Assembly (NCBI RefSeq): GCF_013041615.1 | Contig: NZ_JABEPQ010000002.1 | Coordinates: 806,001 to 870,000, forward strand | Length of the DNA: 64,000 bases | Reading direction: 5' to 3' | Origin: Knoellia koreensis | Lineage (GTDB): Bacteria; Actinomycetota; Actinomycetes; Actinomycetales; Dermatophilaceae | In this document: positions 8,985 through 16,977 of the stretch, piece by piece | How the letters are laid out: every line of letters begins with the position of its first letter | Position numbering within the stretch: position 1 is the first letter of the stretch | Program-made: the position numbers and the translations under genes | Notes under the pieces: generated by a model | The model's database searches: none | What the model saw: the letters and a program-made list of their open reading frames with translations, nothing else | What the model was told of the DNA's origin: nothing

Positions 8985-9154
8985 CCGTTACAAAATCCTA
9001 GGTCAGAGGCTGATTTCAGGGTTCGCGACTGGGTGCCATCGCTGGCTGGCACGGGAACGTAGACCCGCGGGGTTCCCAAATCCCGCCGGAGCCAAGAGCA
9101 TGGTCGACCTCGCCAAGCCGCGCGATCAGCGTCCTGGCACTGAAAGCCCACCCA

Positions 9155-9439
9155 CTACTCGAGGGGTCGGCCTCTGTTGACGGTGCGTGCCCCCTTGTCA
9201 TCCACCAGTTTGGTGGGCCTCTTCAGCCAGAGCACCAGTACCACCCAGGGGATCAGGCTCAACGCCAGCCAGAACCAATCCATGCTCCCGTAGTAGTGCC
9301 AGATCATCCTCGCCACCAGCATCGGTGCGAGGAGATACGGGAAGACGAGCAGCCGCCACTCAGCTATAGAGAGCATCTGCCAGAGCGTCCGCCGCGGCCG
9401 GTGCCTCCAGGGACGCGATCTTCCATCGCGGCGCTTCAC
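9155..9439 (-). CDS. Small two-helix membrane protein, function unknown
   Basis: Protein of 94 residues: a very basic N-terminus (VKRRDGRSRPWRHRPRR), two hydrophobic helices (WRLLVFPYLLAPMLVARM and WFWLALSLIPWVVLVLWL) joined by WHYYGSMD, and a basic tail. The GTG start was chosen for its GGAGGAG site 5 nt upstream. I do not recognise the family. The gene lies just after the tRNA in a stretch of somewhat lower GC than its surroundings, which would fit acquired DNA, but no mobility gene is visible. Confidence 0.55.
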   Translation of the reverse strand: MKRRDGRSRPWRHRPRRTLWQMLSIAEWRLLVFPYLLAPMLVARMIWHYYGSMDWFWLALSLIPWVVLVLWLKRPTKLVDDKGARTVNRGRPLE

Positions 9440-9727
9440 AGCAGCTCCTCCACGCACCACGAGCCTCAAAGTACAGTCTCGCCGCCGACCCGGCACGCCA
9501 CTCTCCGCCCACCTCCGGGCTGCACCAAGGGCGCTACGCGTCACTGCGCGATGGACTGCGGGCACCTTTGAAACGACCCCGACCGGCTCCGGTCGCTAGC
9601 TGCCCGTGGTCACCACTCCGAGCCCCAAGCAAGCTATCCGCGAGGCGATCAATGCGAGGCCTCGTCGGCGACCTCCGCGCTCCGGGCATGGAATACGGCG
9701 CACCTATCCAGAGATGGCTCGCGAGGT
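9440..9727. other. Intergenic, nothing recognised
   Basis: About 290 nt between two minus-strand membrane-protein genes. No tRNA, clear hairpin or coding signal is seen. Confidence 0.3.
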
Positions 9728-10195
9728 CTACGTGTCGGTGTCGCCCCGACCGTTCAGCAGCCTCCAGCCGCCCACCCAAGCGAGCAGTACGCCCACGGCA
9801 GTCGCGCCCACGGACCACGCCCAATACGCCCCGCCGATGACCTCGACCGCGCCGCTTCGCAGAATCACGACCTGGACCCTGGTCCCTGGCTCTAGTGATC
9901 GACCTGGTTCCACGGTGACACGACGCGCCTCACTGCTGGGCTGCACGATCGTCACTTCACATCGGGTAACGCGAAAGTCGTTGCAGGAGTTGACCTCGGC
10001 AGTCCCATGCACGCCGCGCGTTTGATCCCGCAGGCCGCTCACGAGGTCTGTTGAGCCTCCGAGCACTAACAGCAGCCCGAAACCAAACAGCGCAATGCTG
10101 ATCAGCACCCAGTCGACAGGTTCCCGGCTTATCGTCGAGTTCAGGCGCCTCCAGACTCGTCTAGCACCCGTCACCCCCACATCATGACGTCCCAT
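9728..10195 (-). CDS. Two-helix membrane protein with DUF3592-like layout
   Basis: About 155 residues. One hydrophobic helix (VLISIALFGFGLLLVLGG) is followed by a ~60-residue extracytoplasmic segment with two Cys (NSCNDFRVTRCEV) and a second helix (WSVGATAVGVLLAWVGGW). Helix, small beta domain with a GTAEV-like opening, then helix is the DUF3592-type arrangement; the assignment is tentative. The start is uncertain: ATG at 10195 lacks a good binding site and the frame stays open upstream to 10336. Confidence 0.5.
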   Translation of the reverse strand: MGRHDVGVTGARRVWRRLNSTISREPVDWVLISIALFGFGLLLVLGGSTDLVSGLRDQTRGVHGTAEVNSCNDFRVTRCEVTIVQPSSEARRVTVEPGRSLEPGTRVQVVILRSGAVEVIGGAYWAWSVGATAVGVLLAWVGGWRLLNGRGDTDT

Positions 10196-10401
10196 CGACG
10201 ACGAGTCAGGCACCTCGCCTGAACGCCGCCGACCCTGGGCCCTACTCTCCGCCCGCCTCCAGGTCGCATCCCTGTCAGATACTGAGCGCAGAGAAGGCAG
10301 CGCACCGAGAGTTGCACGTGGAGTGGTTGCGCTCATGCCGTCGGTTGACTGTGCCCAGGGCCGTCAAACACGATGACGCCACCGACGAGGTGAGGAGACC
10401 C

Positions 10402-10875
10402 GTGCGCCCGTTCATGGACAAGGTCGTTCCCGAGGCGTGGGAGGCGGCACGGCACTTCTCGTCGACTGTGGCCCGGGTTGCGCAGGAGCGGGGGCTCACC
10501 TCGACCGAGATCGAGCTGGTCAAGGTGCGCGCCTCGCAGCTCAACGGGTGCGCCTACTGTCTGGACCTGCACTGCCGCGAGGCCCGCGCTGCGGGTGTGC
10601 CGCAACAAAAGCTCGACCTCCTGCCCGCGTGGCGGGAGACCGCCCTCTACGACGAGCGCGAGGTGGCGGTCCTGGCCGTCACCGAGGCCGCCACCAGACT
10701 TCCCCTGACCGAGGACTCGGCAGCCGACCTGGCCGGCGCCCGGAACGTCCTGGGCGACGACGCGTTCATCGCCACCGAGTGGGTGGCCGCCGCGATCAAC
10801 ACGTTCAACCGGATCTCGATCCTCAGCCACCATCCCGTGCGGGCCCGCGACTCCGACGGCAGGATCGTGCGCTGA
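10402..10875 (+). CDS. Carboxymuconolactone decarboxylase/AhpD-family protein
   Basis: All-helical AhpD-like protein of 157 residues. The redox motif CAYCLDLH gives Cys50, Cys53 and His57, the CxxCxxxH triad of alkylhydroperoxidase D-like proteins, in the usual context LVKVRASQLNGCAYC. It probably reduces peroxides or disulphides in the cytosol. The GTG start is chosen for the GGTGAGGAG site 4-9 nt upstream; the frame extends further up without a better site. The GNAT gene follows 38 nt downstream on the same strand, so the two probably share a transcript. Confidence 0.85.
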   Translation: MRPFMDKVVPEAWEAARHFSSTVARVAQERGLTSTEIELVKVRASQLNGCAYCLDLHCREARAAGVPQQKLDLLPAWRETALYDEREVAVLAVTEAATRLPLTEDSAADLAGARNVLGDDAFIATEWVAAAINTFNRISILSHHPVRARDSDGRIVR

Positions 10876-10913
10876 CGATGGACGAGCAGGGCAACCACGA
10901 CCGAGGAGAAGTC

Positions 10914-11276
10914 ATGGCCATCGAACGCTTCGAAGTACAACACCACCCCGAGGAGTCCCGTTACGTGCTCGTCGACCACGGCGAGGACGGCACCGGCGAC
11001 AAGGAGATCGGCGAGGAGCTCTACACCGACATCGACGAAGGCGGGAAGCCCGAGCGCATCCTCTTCCACACGGCCGTCTCCGAGGAATATGCCGGGCAGG
11101 GCCTCGCGTCCGACCTCGTCCAGACCGTGGTCGACGACGTCATCGCGGGCGGGCGCGCAGTCGTGCCCGTCTGCCCCTACGTCGCCAAGTGGCTACCCAG
11201 GCACCCCGAGTATGCCGCCAACGTCGTGCAGCCGACGAAGGCTCACCTCGACGCCGTGCGCGTCAGCCAATCCTGA
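10914..11276 (+). CDS. GNAT-like N-acetyltransferase (YidJ/COG2388 type)
   Basis: Short acetyltransferase of 120 residues. The pattern ILFHTAVSEEYAGQGLASDLV, then VVPVCPYVAKWLPRHPEY, is the acetyl-CoA-binding core and C-terminal motif of the minimal GNAT family COG2388. The acceptor is unknown. GAGGAGA precedes the ATG by 4 nt. It lies downstream of the AhpD-like gene. Confidence 0.85.
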   Translation: MAIERFEVQHHPEESRYVLVDHGEDGTGDKEIGEELYTDIDEGGKPERILFHTAVSEEYAGQGLASDLVQTVVDDVIAGGRAVVPVCPYVAKWLPRHPEYAANVVQPTKAHLDAVRVSQS

Positions 11277-11312
11277 GCGCGACCGAGCCCAGCGCGCCAA
11301 GACACACACAAA

Positions 11313-11373
11313 ACGGGGGTTGCGTGCGCAAAACTAGGTGCGTTGACACCCGTTTTGCGCACGCAACCGCCGT
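11313..11373. repeat. Intergenic palindrome, family 1 copy A
   Basis: A 17-bp perfect stem (11318-11334 with 11352-11368) extended by 4 bp after one mismatch. It lies between convergent genes. The outer part, GGGGGTTGCGTGC with its complement, and the following CCGTATTGC are shared with the element at 45514-45588, while the loop-proximal part differs in both arms. It probably serves as a bidirectional terminator, but no U-tract follows. Confidence 0.8.
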
Positions 11374-11418
11374 ATTGCAGAAGGCGCCCGCGCGGCCGAC
11401 AGGTCCCGCCGTCTGGAA

Positions 11419-12210
11419 TCAGGCCGACTGCTTCTCGGGCGCCGTCTCGCGGGACACGACGGCTCGGTGTGCTGCGACGGTCGCCCGCGTCATCGTCGGC
11501 TCGACCCCCAGCTCCTCGAGGTACCCCGCCGCGTCGTCGACCTCGTGCATGCGGCGCAGCGCATGCGTCTGCGTCCCGGTCAGCAAGCGGTCGATGACGG
11601 CCTGCCCGTCACCCGCCAGTGCAGCCGCGACCTGCCCGCGGATCCACTCCTCGTAACCAGCTGCCTGCCCAGCCGCAACGGCCTCACCGATCAGCGACGC
11701 GAGCCCCTTCATGAAGACGCTGCGCAGCAGCTTGTGCGCCATCGCAGCACCTGCCGGCTCATCGAGCAGGTCGATCGGCGCACCGAGCGGGCGCAACAGC
11801 TCGGCCACCACCGCGCCGCCCGGGCCACTCACCATCAGGGGCGTGGCGACGCCGTGCCATGGCACCGGCCCGAGGATGGCAACGTCAGCGAAGAGCGCAC
11901 CCACTCCCCCGACCAGGTCGCTCAGCCGACGCATCTGCGAGGGCGCCGACGACGTGAAGTCGGCGTAGCAAGCCTCTTCCGCCAGCGCCGGCAGCGCCTC
12001 CTCGGCCACGAGCGGCGCGACCGACGCACTCGTCATCACCAACACCATCTCGGCTCCGTCCACCGCCTCCGCCACCGACCCGACCCGCACGACACCCTTC
12101 GGAGTCGGGGTGTCGGCGGGATCGGCACCCACCACGTCGTGACCCGCCTCGGCGAGCGCCGCGGCATACCTGCCCCCGACCTCACCGAGCCCCACCACTG
12201 CACACTTCAT
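11419..12210 (-). CDS. NAD(P)-binding DUF1932-type dehydrogenase (6-phosphogluconate/3-hydroxyisobutyrate dehydrogenase-like)
   Basis: Cytosolic oxidoreductase of 263 residues. The Rossmann start is CAVVGLGEVGGRYAAAL. The beta-hydroxyacid dehydrogenase pattern continues through VLVMTSASVAPLV and FADVAILGPVP, with the helical C-terminal domain (HKLLRSVFMKGLASLIGEAV) typical of DUF1932 proteins. The likely reaction is NAD(P)-linked oxidation of a hydroxy acid. The ATG is preceded by GAGAGG (8-nt spacing). It is the last gene of the run tctB-tctA-tctC-RraA-like, so it probably processes the imported acid or a breakdown product. Confidence 0.8.
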   Translation of the reverse strand: MKCAVVGLGEVGGRYAAALAEAGHDVVGADPADTPTPKGVVRVGSVAEAVDGAEMVLVMTSASVAPLVAEEALPALAEEACYADFTSSAPSQMRRLSDLVGGVGALFADVAILGPVPWHGVATPLMVSGPGGAVVAELLRPLGAPIDLLDEPAGAAMAHKLLRSVFMKGLASLIGEAVAAGQAAGYEEWIRGQVAAALAGDGQAVIDRLLTGTQTHALRRMHEVDDAAGYLEELGVEPTMTRATVAAHRAVVSRETAPEKQSA

Positions 12211-12227
12211 CGATCGCACCTCTCGTC

Positions 12228-12872
12228 TCAACCGCGCACCGACGCAAGCGGTGCGGGGATCGCAGCGCGGCGTCGGGCCTCGTCGTCGAACACGGCTTGG
12301 GCCGCTTCGGCGACCCTCTCCGCCTCGTCCCGGGCGATCACGGCGACACCGTCGCCGTCACCGACCACGACGTCGCCCGCGTTCACCGAGACCCCGCCGA
12401 CGGCCACCGGCACCCCGACGCGTCCCGGCCCGAACTTGTACGGCCCGGCTGGCGTGCACGCCCGTGCGAACACCGGCATTCCTATGTCCCCCAACGACTC
12501 TGCGTCGCGCGCGGCACCATCGAGCACGAAGCCCGCCACACCACGCGCCAGCGCCTTGGCGCCGATCAGGTCGCCCAACAGGGCCCTGGTCTCGTCGCCC
12601 TGGCCGTTGACGACGATGACGTCGCCGGGCTTGGCGATCGCCAGCGCCTCGTGCAGGGCCGCGTTGTCGCCGGCCCGGGTCCACACCGTCAGCGCGGCCC
12701 CCGCCAGCCGCGCTCCCGGCCAGATGGCCTGGATCCTCGAGTCCAACAGTCCCAGCCGGTCCATGGCATCGCCGATGTTGGCCACGGGCAAGGCCGCCAA
12801 GCGGGACACCACCTCCGGATCGGGACGGGCGAAGTCCGCCTCTGGTGTCGCAACCGTCACGTTGTCATGCAT
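12228..12872 (-). CDS. RraA-like/4-hydroxy-4-methyl-2-oxoglutarate aldolase family protein
   Basis: Protein of 214 residues with the RraA fold signature: VANIGDAMDRLG, PGARLAGAALTV, KPGDVIVVNGQGD and GFVLDGAARDAESLGD. The Arg-Asp of GAARD matches the catalytic pair of HMG/CHA aldolases, although the following acidic residue is one position off the usual spacing. Such enzymes cleave 4-hydroxy-4-methyl- or 4-carboxy-4-hydroxy-2-oxo acids to pyruvate plus an oxo acid; RraA itself instead binds RNase E. The tct neighbours favour the aldolase role. The ATG at 12872 has GAGGG upstream; an alternative GTG at 12887 overlaps the tctC stop. Confidence 0.8.
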   Translation of the reverse strand: MHDNVTVATPEADFARPDPEVVSRLAALPVANIGDAMDRLGLLDSRIQAIWPGARLAGAALTVWTRAGDNAALHEALAIAKPGDVIVVNGQGDETRALLGDLIGAKALARGVAGFVLDGAARDAESLGDIGMPVFARACTPAGPYKFGPGRVGVPVAVGGVSVNAGDVVVGDGDGVAVIARDEAERVAEAAQAVFDDEARRRAAIPAPLASVRG

Positions 12873-12883
12873 GTCGTTCGCCC

Positions 12884-13885
12884 TCACTTCTTGGTGACGA
12901 GCGGCAGCACGGCCTTGACCGTCGCCTCCTGCTCGCCCCAGTACTTCTCGTAGCCGGCGGCGTCGAGGTAGTTGGTCTGCAGGCCAAGGTCCTTCATCTT
13001 CTTCGTCACCGCCGGGTCCTCGATCGCCGTCTTCAACGCGGCCTCGATCTTGGTCGCCACCGGGTCGGGGAGCCCGGCCGGAGCCGAGTAGCCGCGAGCC
13101 GTGGCGGACTCGACGTCGATGCCCTGCTCCTTGAACGTCTTCACGTCAGGCAGGAACTCGCTGCGCTCCTGCGACATGACGCCGAGCATCTTGATCTTCT
13201 TCTGCTTCACCAGATCCGTGACGTCACTGGCACTGCCGACATAGACCTGCACGTGCCCGCCGAGGAAGGCGGCGAGCGCCTGCGACGCCCCTTCGGAGAA
13301 GTGGACGAGCGCGAACTTCGCGCCGCTCTTCTGCTCGAGGTCGGCAACCGCGAAGTGCTCGCCGGTCTGCAGTCCGGTGGTGCTCACCGTGATCTTGCTC
13401 GGGCTCGCCTTGGCCGCCTCGATGAGGTCCTGCACCGAGTTGTACGGGCTGTCCGGCGCGACGCCGATGACGGCCGGGTCGATCACCTGCATTCCCAACG
13501 GTTCGAAGCTCGACCGCTTGTACTTCGCGCCCCGGCTCGGGTCGAGCGGCGAGACGACGACCGACGGCGAACCCGTGGCACCGATCGTGTATCCGTCCGG
13601 CTTGGCACTGGTGAGCGCGGTGTAACCGATCTGGCCGCCGGCACCCGGCTTGTTGACGACCTCGACGTTGGTGCCGAGCTCCTTCTCGAGGATCGGCGCG
13701 ACGAGCCGCGCGGCCGTGTCGACGGCACCACCCGGCGCGAACGCGACGACCAGCTCGACCGGCTTTCCCTTGCGGGGCCAGTTCTTCGCGGCGGCGGAGT
13801 CGCCCTGGGCACTCTGCCCGCAGGCGGCGAGGGAGGCGGTCAGCCCGACGCTGACGACGATGGTGAGAAAAGCTCGGCGACGCAT
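12884..13885 (-). CDS. tctC: Tripartite tricarboxylate transporter substrate-binding lipoprotein TctC
   Basis: Extracytoplasmic solute receptor of 333 residues for the TctABC secondary uptake system. The start MRRRAFLTIVVSVGLTAS runs into the lipobox LAAC with Cys22. The family pattern is clear: KPVELVVAFAPGGAVDTAAR, NVEVVNKPGAGGQIG, DGYTIGATG, and LPDVKTFKEQGIDV near the end. The ligand is a carboxylate in this family, identity unknown. GGAG lies before the ATG. The order tctB, tctA, tctC, RraA-like, dehydrogenase forms one transcription unit opposite the IclR gene. Confidence 0.92.
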   Translation of the reverse strand: MRRRAFLTIVVSVGLTASLAACGQSAQGDSAAAKNWPRKGKPVELVVAFAPGGAVDTAARLVAPILEKELGTNVEVVNKPGAGGQIGYTALTSAKPDGYTIGATGSPSVVVSPLDPSRGAKYKRSSFEPLGMQVIDPAVIGVAPDSPYNSVQDLIEAAKASPSKITVSTTGLQTGEHFAVADLEQKSGAKFALVHFSEGASQALAAFLGGHVQVYVGSASDVTDLVKQKKIKMLGVMSQERSEFLPDVKTFKEQGIDVESATARGYSAPAGLPDPVATKIEAALKTAIEDPAVTKKMKDLGLQTNYLDAAGYEKYWGEQEATVKAVLPLVTKK

Positions 13886-13981
13886 GGTGTCTCCTTGGTG
13901 GTGGGGGTATGCCGGGTGGCTGGGTTCCGGGGCGGCGCCCCGGGGGTCGGTGGTGGGGGTTGGCACGGGGGTTGGCATGGC

Positions 13982-15484
13982 TCAGGTCTCCGGGTCTTCG
14001 TCGAGGGCGGCCGGCTTGCGCAACCGCAGCAGCGGGCTGACCGCGATGAAGATCCCGATCGCGAGCAGCACCACCGTGATCGGGCGCGTGAGGAAGATCG
14101 AGAAGCTGCCCTGCGAGATGTCGAGCGACTCGCGCAGCGAGCGCTCCATCAGCGGGCCGAGGACCAGGGTCAGCACCAGCGGCGCCAGCGGGATGTCGAA
14201 GCGGCGCATGACGAGGCCGACCACGCCGAACGCGATCATCACGAACACGTCGAAGACGCTGTAGTTGATCGTGTACGAGCCGACGACGAGGAACAGCATG
14301 ATCAGCGGCGTCAGGATGGCCGGCGGGATCCGCAGGATCGAGGTCCACAGCTTGACCAGCGGCACGTTGAGGATCAGCAGGATCACGTTGCCGATGAAGA
14401 GGCTGGCGATGATCGCCCAGGCGATCTCGGCATGCTCGCTGAACAGGGTCGGCCCCGGGGTGAGGCCCTGCTGGAGGAACGCACCCATGAGGACGGCGAT
14501 CGTGGGAGAGGCGGGAATCCCCAGGGTGAACAAGGGAATCAGCGCGCCGTTCGCGTGGGCGTTGTTTGCGGTCTCCGGTCCGGCGACACCCTCGATGGCG
14601 CCGTGCCCGAGCTCCGAACGGTGCTTGGAGAACTTGCGCTCCGCGCCATACGACAGGAGGGACGACACCGAGCCCGTCATGCCCGGGATGAGGCCCAGCG
14701 CGAAGCCGATCCCGGTGCCGCGCGCGATGGCGGGCGTGCTGCGCCGGAAGTCGGTGCGGCTCGGCATGAGCGCCCGCAGCCCAGGGGCGTGGGGGTGCGC
14801 CGGCCGCTCGCCGATGGCGGACATGAGGATCTCGGAGAGGCCGAAGAGGCCGACGATCACGGCGACGAAGCTGACGCCGTCGAGCAGCCGATCGCTGCCG
14901 AAGGTGAAGCGCGGCGCGCCAGCCACGGGGTCGATGCCGACCATCGCGATGAGCAGACCCAGAACACCTGAGATCAGCGCGCGGATCATGCTCTTGCCGG
15001 CCAGCGCGACGAGCAGCGAGATGCCGACGACCATGAGCGCGAAGAACTCCGGGGGGCCGATCTTGAGACCGAGAGACCCAAGCGGTTTGGCCGCGACCAC
15101 GAGGCCGACGGTGGCGAGGACACCGCCGACGAAGGAGCCCACGGCAGCGATGGTGAGCGCGGCGCCGGCCCTGCCCTGCTTGGTCATCTGGTAGCCGTCG
15201 ATGGTGGTCACCGCCGACGCGGCCTCACCAGGTGTGTTCAGCAGGACGCTGGTGATGGTGCCGCCGTATGCCGTGCCGTAGAAGATCGCGGCCAACATGA
15301 TGATCGCGCTGGTCGGCTCGAGGTTGAGGGTCAGCGGGATCAGGAGGGCGACGCCGGCGACCGGCCCGACCCCTGGCAGCACGCCGATGAGGGTGCCGAC
15401 GAGGCAGCCGATGAGGGCGAAGAGCAGGTTCTGGGGGGTCAGGGCTGCGGCGAAGCCATTCATCAGCTCGTTGAGAACGTCCAC
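13982..15484 (-). CDS. tctA: Tripartite tricarboxylate transporter large membrane subunit TctA
   Basis: Integral membrane protein of 500 residues, about 12 helices, the substrate-translocating subunit driven by ion gradients. Family phrases are GVLPGVGPVAGVALLIPLT near the N-terminus, IFYGTAYGGTITSVLLNTPG, and LIPGMTGSVSS in the second half. The GTG start at 15484 lies one base beyond the tctB stop, so translation is coupled; the longer upstream extension has no membrane-protein character. It works with TctB and TctC. Confidence 0.93.
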   Translation of the reverse strand: MDVLNELMNGFAAALTPQNLLFALIGCLVGTLIGVLPGVGPVAGVALLIPLTLNLEPTSAIIMLAAIFYGTAYGGTITSVLLNTPGEAASAVTTIDGYQMTKQGRAGAALTIAAVGSFVGGVLATVGLVVAAKPLGSLGLKIGPPEFFALMVVGISLLVALAGKSMIRALISGVLGLLIAMVGIDPVAGAPRFTFGSDRLLDGVSFVAVIVGLFGLSEILMSAIGERPAHPHAPGLRALMPSRTDFRRSTPAIARGTGIGFALGLIPGMTGSVSSLLSYGAERKFSKHRSELGHGAIEGVAGPETANNAHANGALIPLFTLGIPASPTIAVLMGAFLQQGLTPGPTLFSEHAEIAWAIIASLFIGNVILLILNVPLVKLWTSILRIPPAILTPLIMLFLVVGSYTINYSVFDVFVMIAFGVVGLVMRRFDIPLAPLVLTLVLGPLMERSLRESLDISQGSFSIFLTRPITVVLLAIGIFIAVSPLLRLRKPAALDEDPET

Positions 15485-15485
15485 G

Positions 15486-16001
15486 TCACACCCCCAGCGC
15501 GCCGAGGAACGGCAGGCTCGACAGCGGGAGCGGCACCAGCAGCACGTCACCGAAGAGGTGGAACGTGCCCACGCTGCCGACGAGCGCGATGATGACCGAG
15601 GCCAGCCAGCGCACCCGGCCGCGGCGCAGGTGGAACAGCAGGAACGCGAACATCGCGATCTGGAAGCCCACGACGTTGAGCACGGCTGCCAGGAGCACCA
15701 GGCTGCCGATCGTCACCGCCCCGGTGCGCAGCAACGTCCGCTGCGACGCCGAGGCCGGCGCGACCTGCCGCGGCGTCTGCACGAACCAGACGAGGCTCAG
15801 GACGACGAGGAACAGGCCGAGCACGAGGGGGAAGAACCCGGGGCCCGGGCCGGCCTCGGTCCAGACGCCGAGGCTCCGCGAGGCGATCGCGACATAGCCG
15901 CCGACCGCCACCAGCGCGGCCTGCGTGGCCCACGCGCCCAGCGGACGCACCTGAACGTCGGGTGCGTCGGCCGTCGGCGCGGTCCGGGTGAGAGTCTCCA
16001 T
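15486..16001 (-). CDS. tctB: Tripartite tricarboxylate transporter small membrane subunit TctB
   Basis: Membrane protein of 171 residues with four hydrophobic helices: the usual pair near the N-terminus, with the family phrase GPGPGFFPLVLG in the loop between them, then two more. Required with TctA for transport. First gene of the operon; the ATG lies 180 nt from the divergent IclR start, and an operator-like palindrome sits 12-26 nt upstream of this ATG. Confidence 0.88.
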   Translation of the reverse strand: METLTRTAPTADAPDVQVRPLGAWATQAALVAVGGYVAIASRSLGVWTEAGPGPGFFPLVLGLFLVVLSLVWFVQTPRQVAPASASQRTLLRTGAVTIGSLVLLAAVLNVVGFQIAMFAFLLFHLRRGRVRWLASVIIALVGSVGTFHLFGDVLLVPLPLSSLPFLGALGV

Positions 16002-16012
16002 TGATTCTCTGC

Positions 16013-16027
16013 TTTCATTCTATGAAA
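16013..16027. promoter_or_regulatory. Probable IclR-family operator between tctB and iclR-like gene
   Basis: TTTCAT-TCT-ATGAAA, a perfect 6-bp inverted repeat with 3-nt spacer in the A/T-rich divergent region, immediately upstream of tctB. Position and symmetry suit the adjacent IclR regulator. Binding is inferred. Confidence 0.55.
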
Positions 16028-16180
16028 TGTTCTGTCATTGAATGCGCCATCAGAGTGCGCTGCTTCACTCCCGCACGTCAAGGGTTCAGTGCAATGTTCG
16101 ACAAGAAATCTCATCGTGTGAGAATGTCGAGCACGGCAGCACCAAGGTCAGGGAGGGTCTCGCGGAGTGAGGGACAAGTC

Positions 16181-16936
16181 ATGAGCGACAAGCAACCGGG
16201 CAACAACATGCGGTCACTGGACCGAGCCATCGACGTGCTCGAGGTGCTCGAGGACGCGCCCCGCGGCCTGCGCCTCACCGAGATCGCCCGCCGGGCGGGC
16301 CTGCACGTCGCCACGACCCTGCGGATACTCAACGCCCTCGAGGCGCGCGGCCGGGTGGAACGCGACGAGACCCACTACCGCGCCGGGGTCGGCCTGCTCT
16401 TCGGCGCGCACGCCTACCTCACGACCAGTCCCCTCGTCGCGGCCGCACGCCCGGTCCTGCAGGACCTCGCCAGCGAGACCGGGCTGACGTCGTCGGTGTT
16501 CGTGCGCACCGGCTACAGCCGCGCCGTCATCGCCCGGGTCGAGGGCTCAAACCCGCTGCGCTACGAGCTGCCCATCGGCGAACGGCTTCCCCTCCACCTG
16601 GGCGCCGGCAAGATCCTGGCCGCCCACCTGTCCGACGCCGACCGCGACGAGCTCTTGTCGCGGGTGGCGCCGTTCGTGACCGCCGGTGGTCGCGAGATGA
16701 CCGGCGAAGACTTCACGGCCGAGCTGGACGAGATCCGGGGCAGCGGCATCGCCGTCTCCACCGACGAGCGCATCATCGGCGGTCGGTCGGTCGCCGCGGC
16801 CGTCCACGACCGTGACGGCGCGGTCACCGCGGCCGTGCAGGTGGCCGGCACCGACGAGTCGGTCTCGGAAGACCGCCTCAAGGCCTTGGCGATCACCGTC
16901 CGCAACGCCGCCGACCAGCTCAGCCGTCGCCTGTAG
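16181..16936 (+). CDS. IclR-family transcriptional regulator
   Basis: Regulator of 251 residues. The N-terminal winged helix is visible (LTEIARRAGLHVATTLRIL, about residues 33-51), followed by the IclR effector domain with ARPVLQDLASETGLTSSVF, LPLHLGAGKILAA and GIAVSTDERIIGGRSVAAAV. It probably senses the substrate of the TctABC system and controls the divergent operon. The ATG at 16181 is preferred over an upstream in-frame ATG because GAGGGA lies 8 nt before it and family members start close to the helix-turn-helix. Confidence 0.9.
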   Translation: MSDKQPGNNMRSLDRAIDVLEVLEDAPRGLRLTEIARRAGLHVATTLRILNALEARGRVERDETHYRAGVGLLFGAHAYLTTSPLVAAARPVLQDLASETGLTSSVFVRTGYSRAVIARVEGSNPLRYELPIGERLPLHLGAGKILAAHLSDADRDELLSRVAPFVTAGGREMTGEDFTAELDEIRGSGIAVSTDERIIGGRSVAAAVHDRDGAVTAAVQVAGTDESVSEDRLKALAITVRNAADQLSRRL

Positions 16937-16977
16937 CTCGGTCAGCGGCACGGACACCGGTCCGGGTCCCACCGCTC

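Noticed and set aside
8977-9010. Attachment-site duplication of the tRNA-Arg 3' end
   Set aside because: I could not find a second copy of the tRNA 3' sequence in the window, nor an integrase gene.
12845-14971. A long plus-strand open frame of about 700 codons opposite the tct genes (and similar long frames opposite other genes)
   Set aside because: It is antisense to clear TctA, TctC and RraA-like genes, is Arg/Glu/Gln/Asp/His-rich with no recognisable domain, and is an expected by-product of GC-rich codon use.
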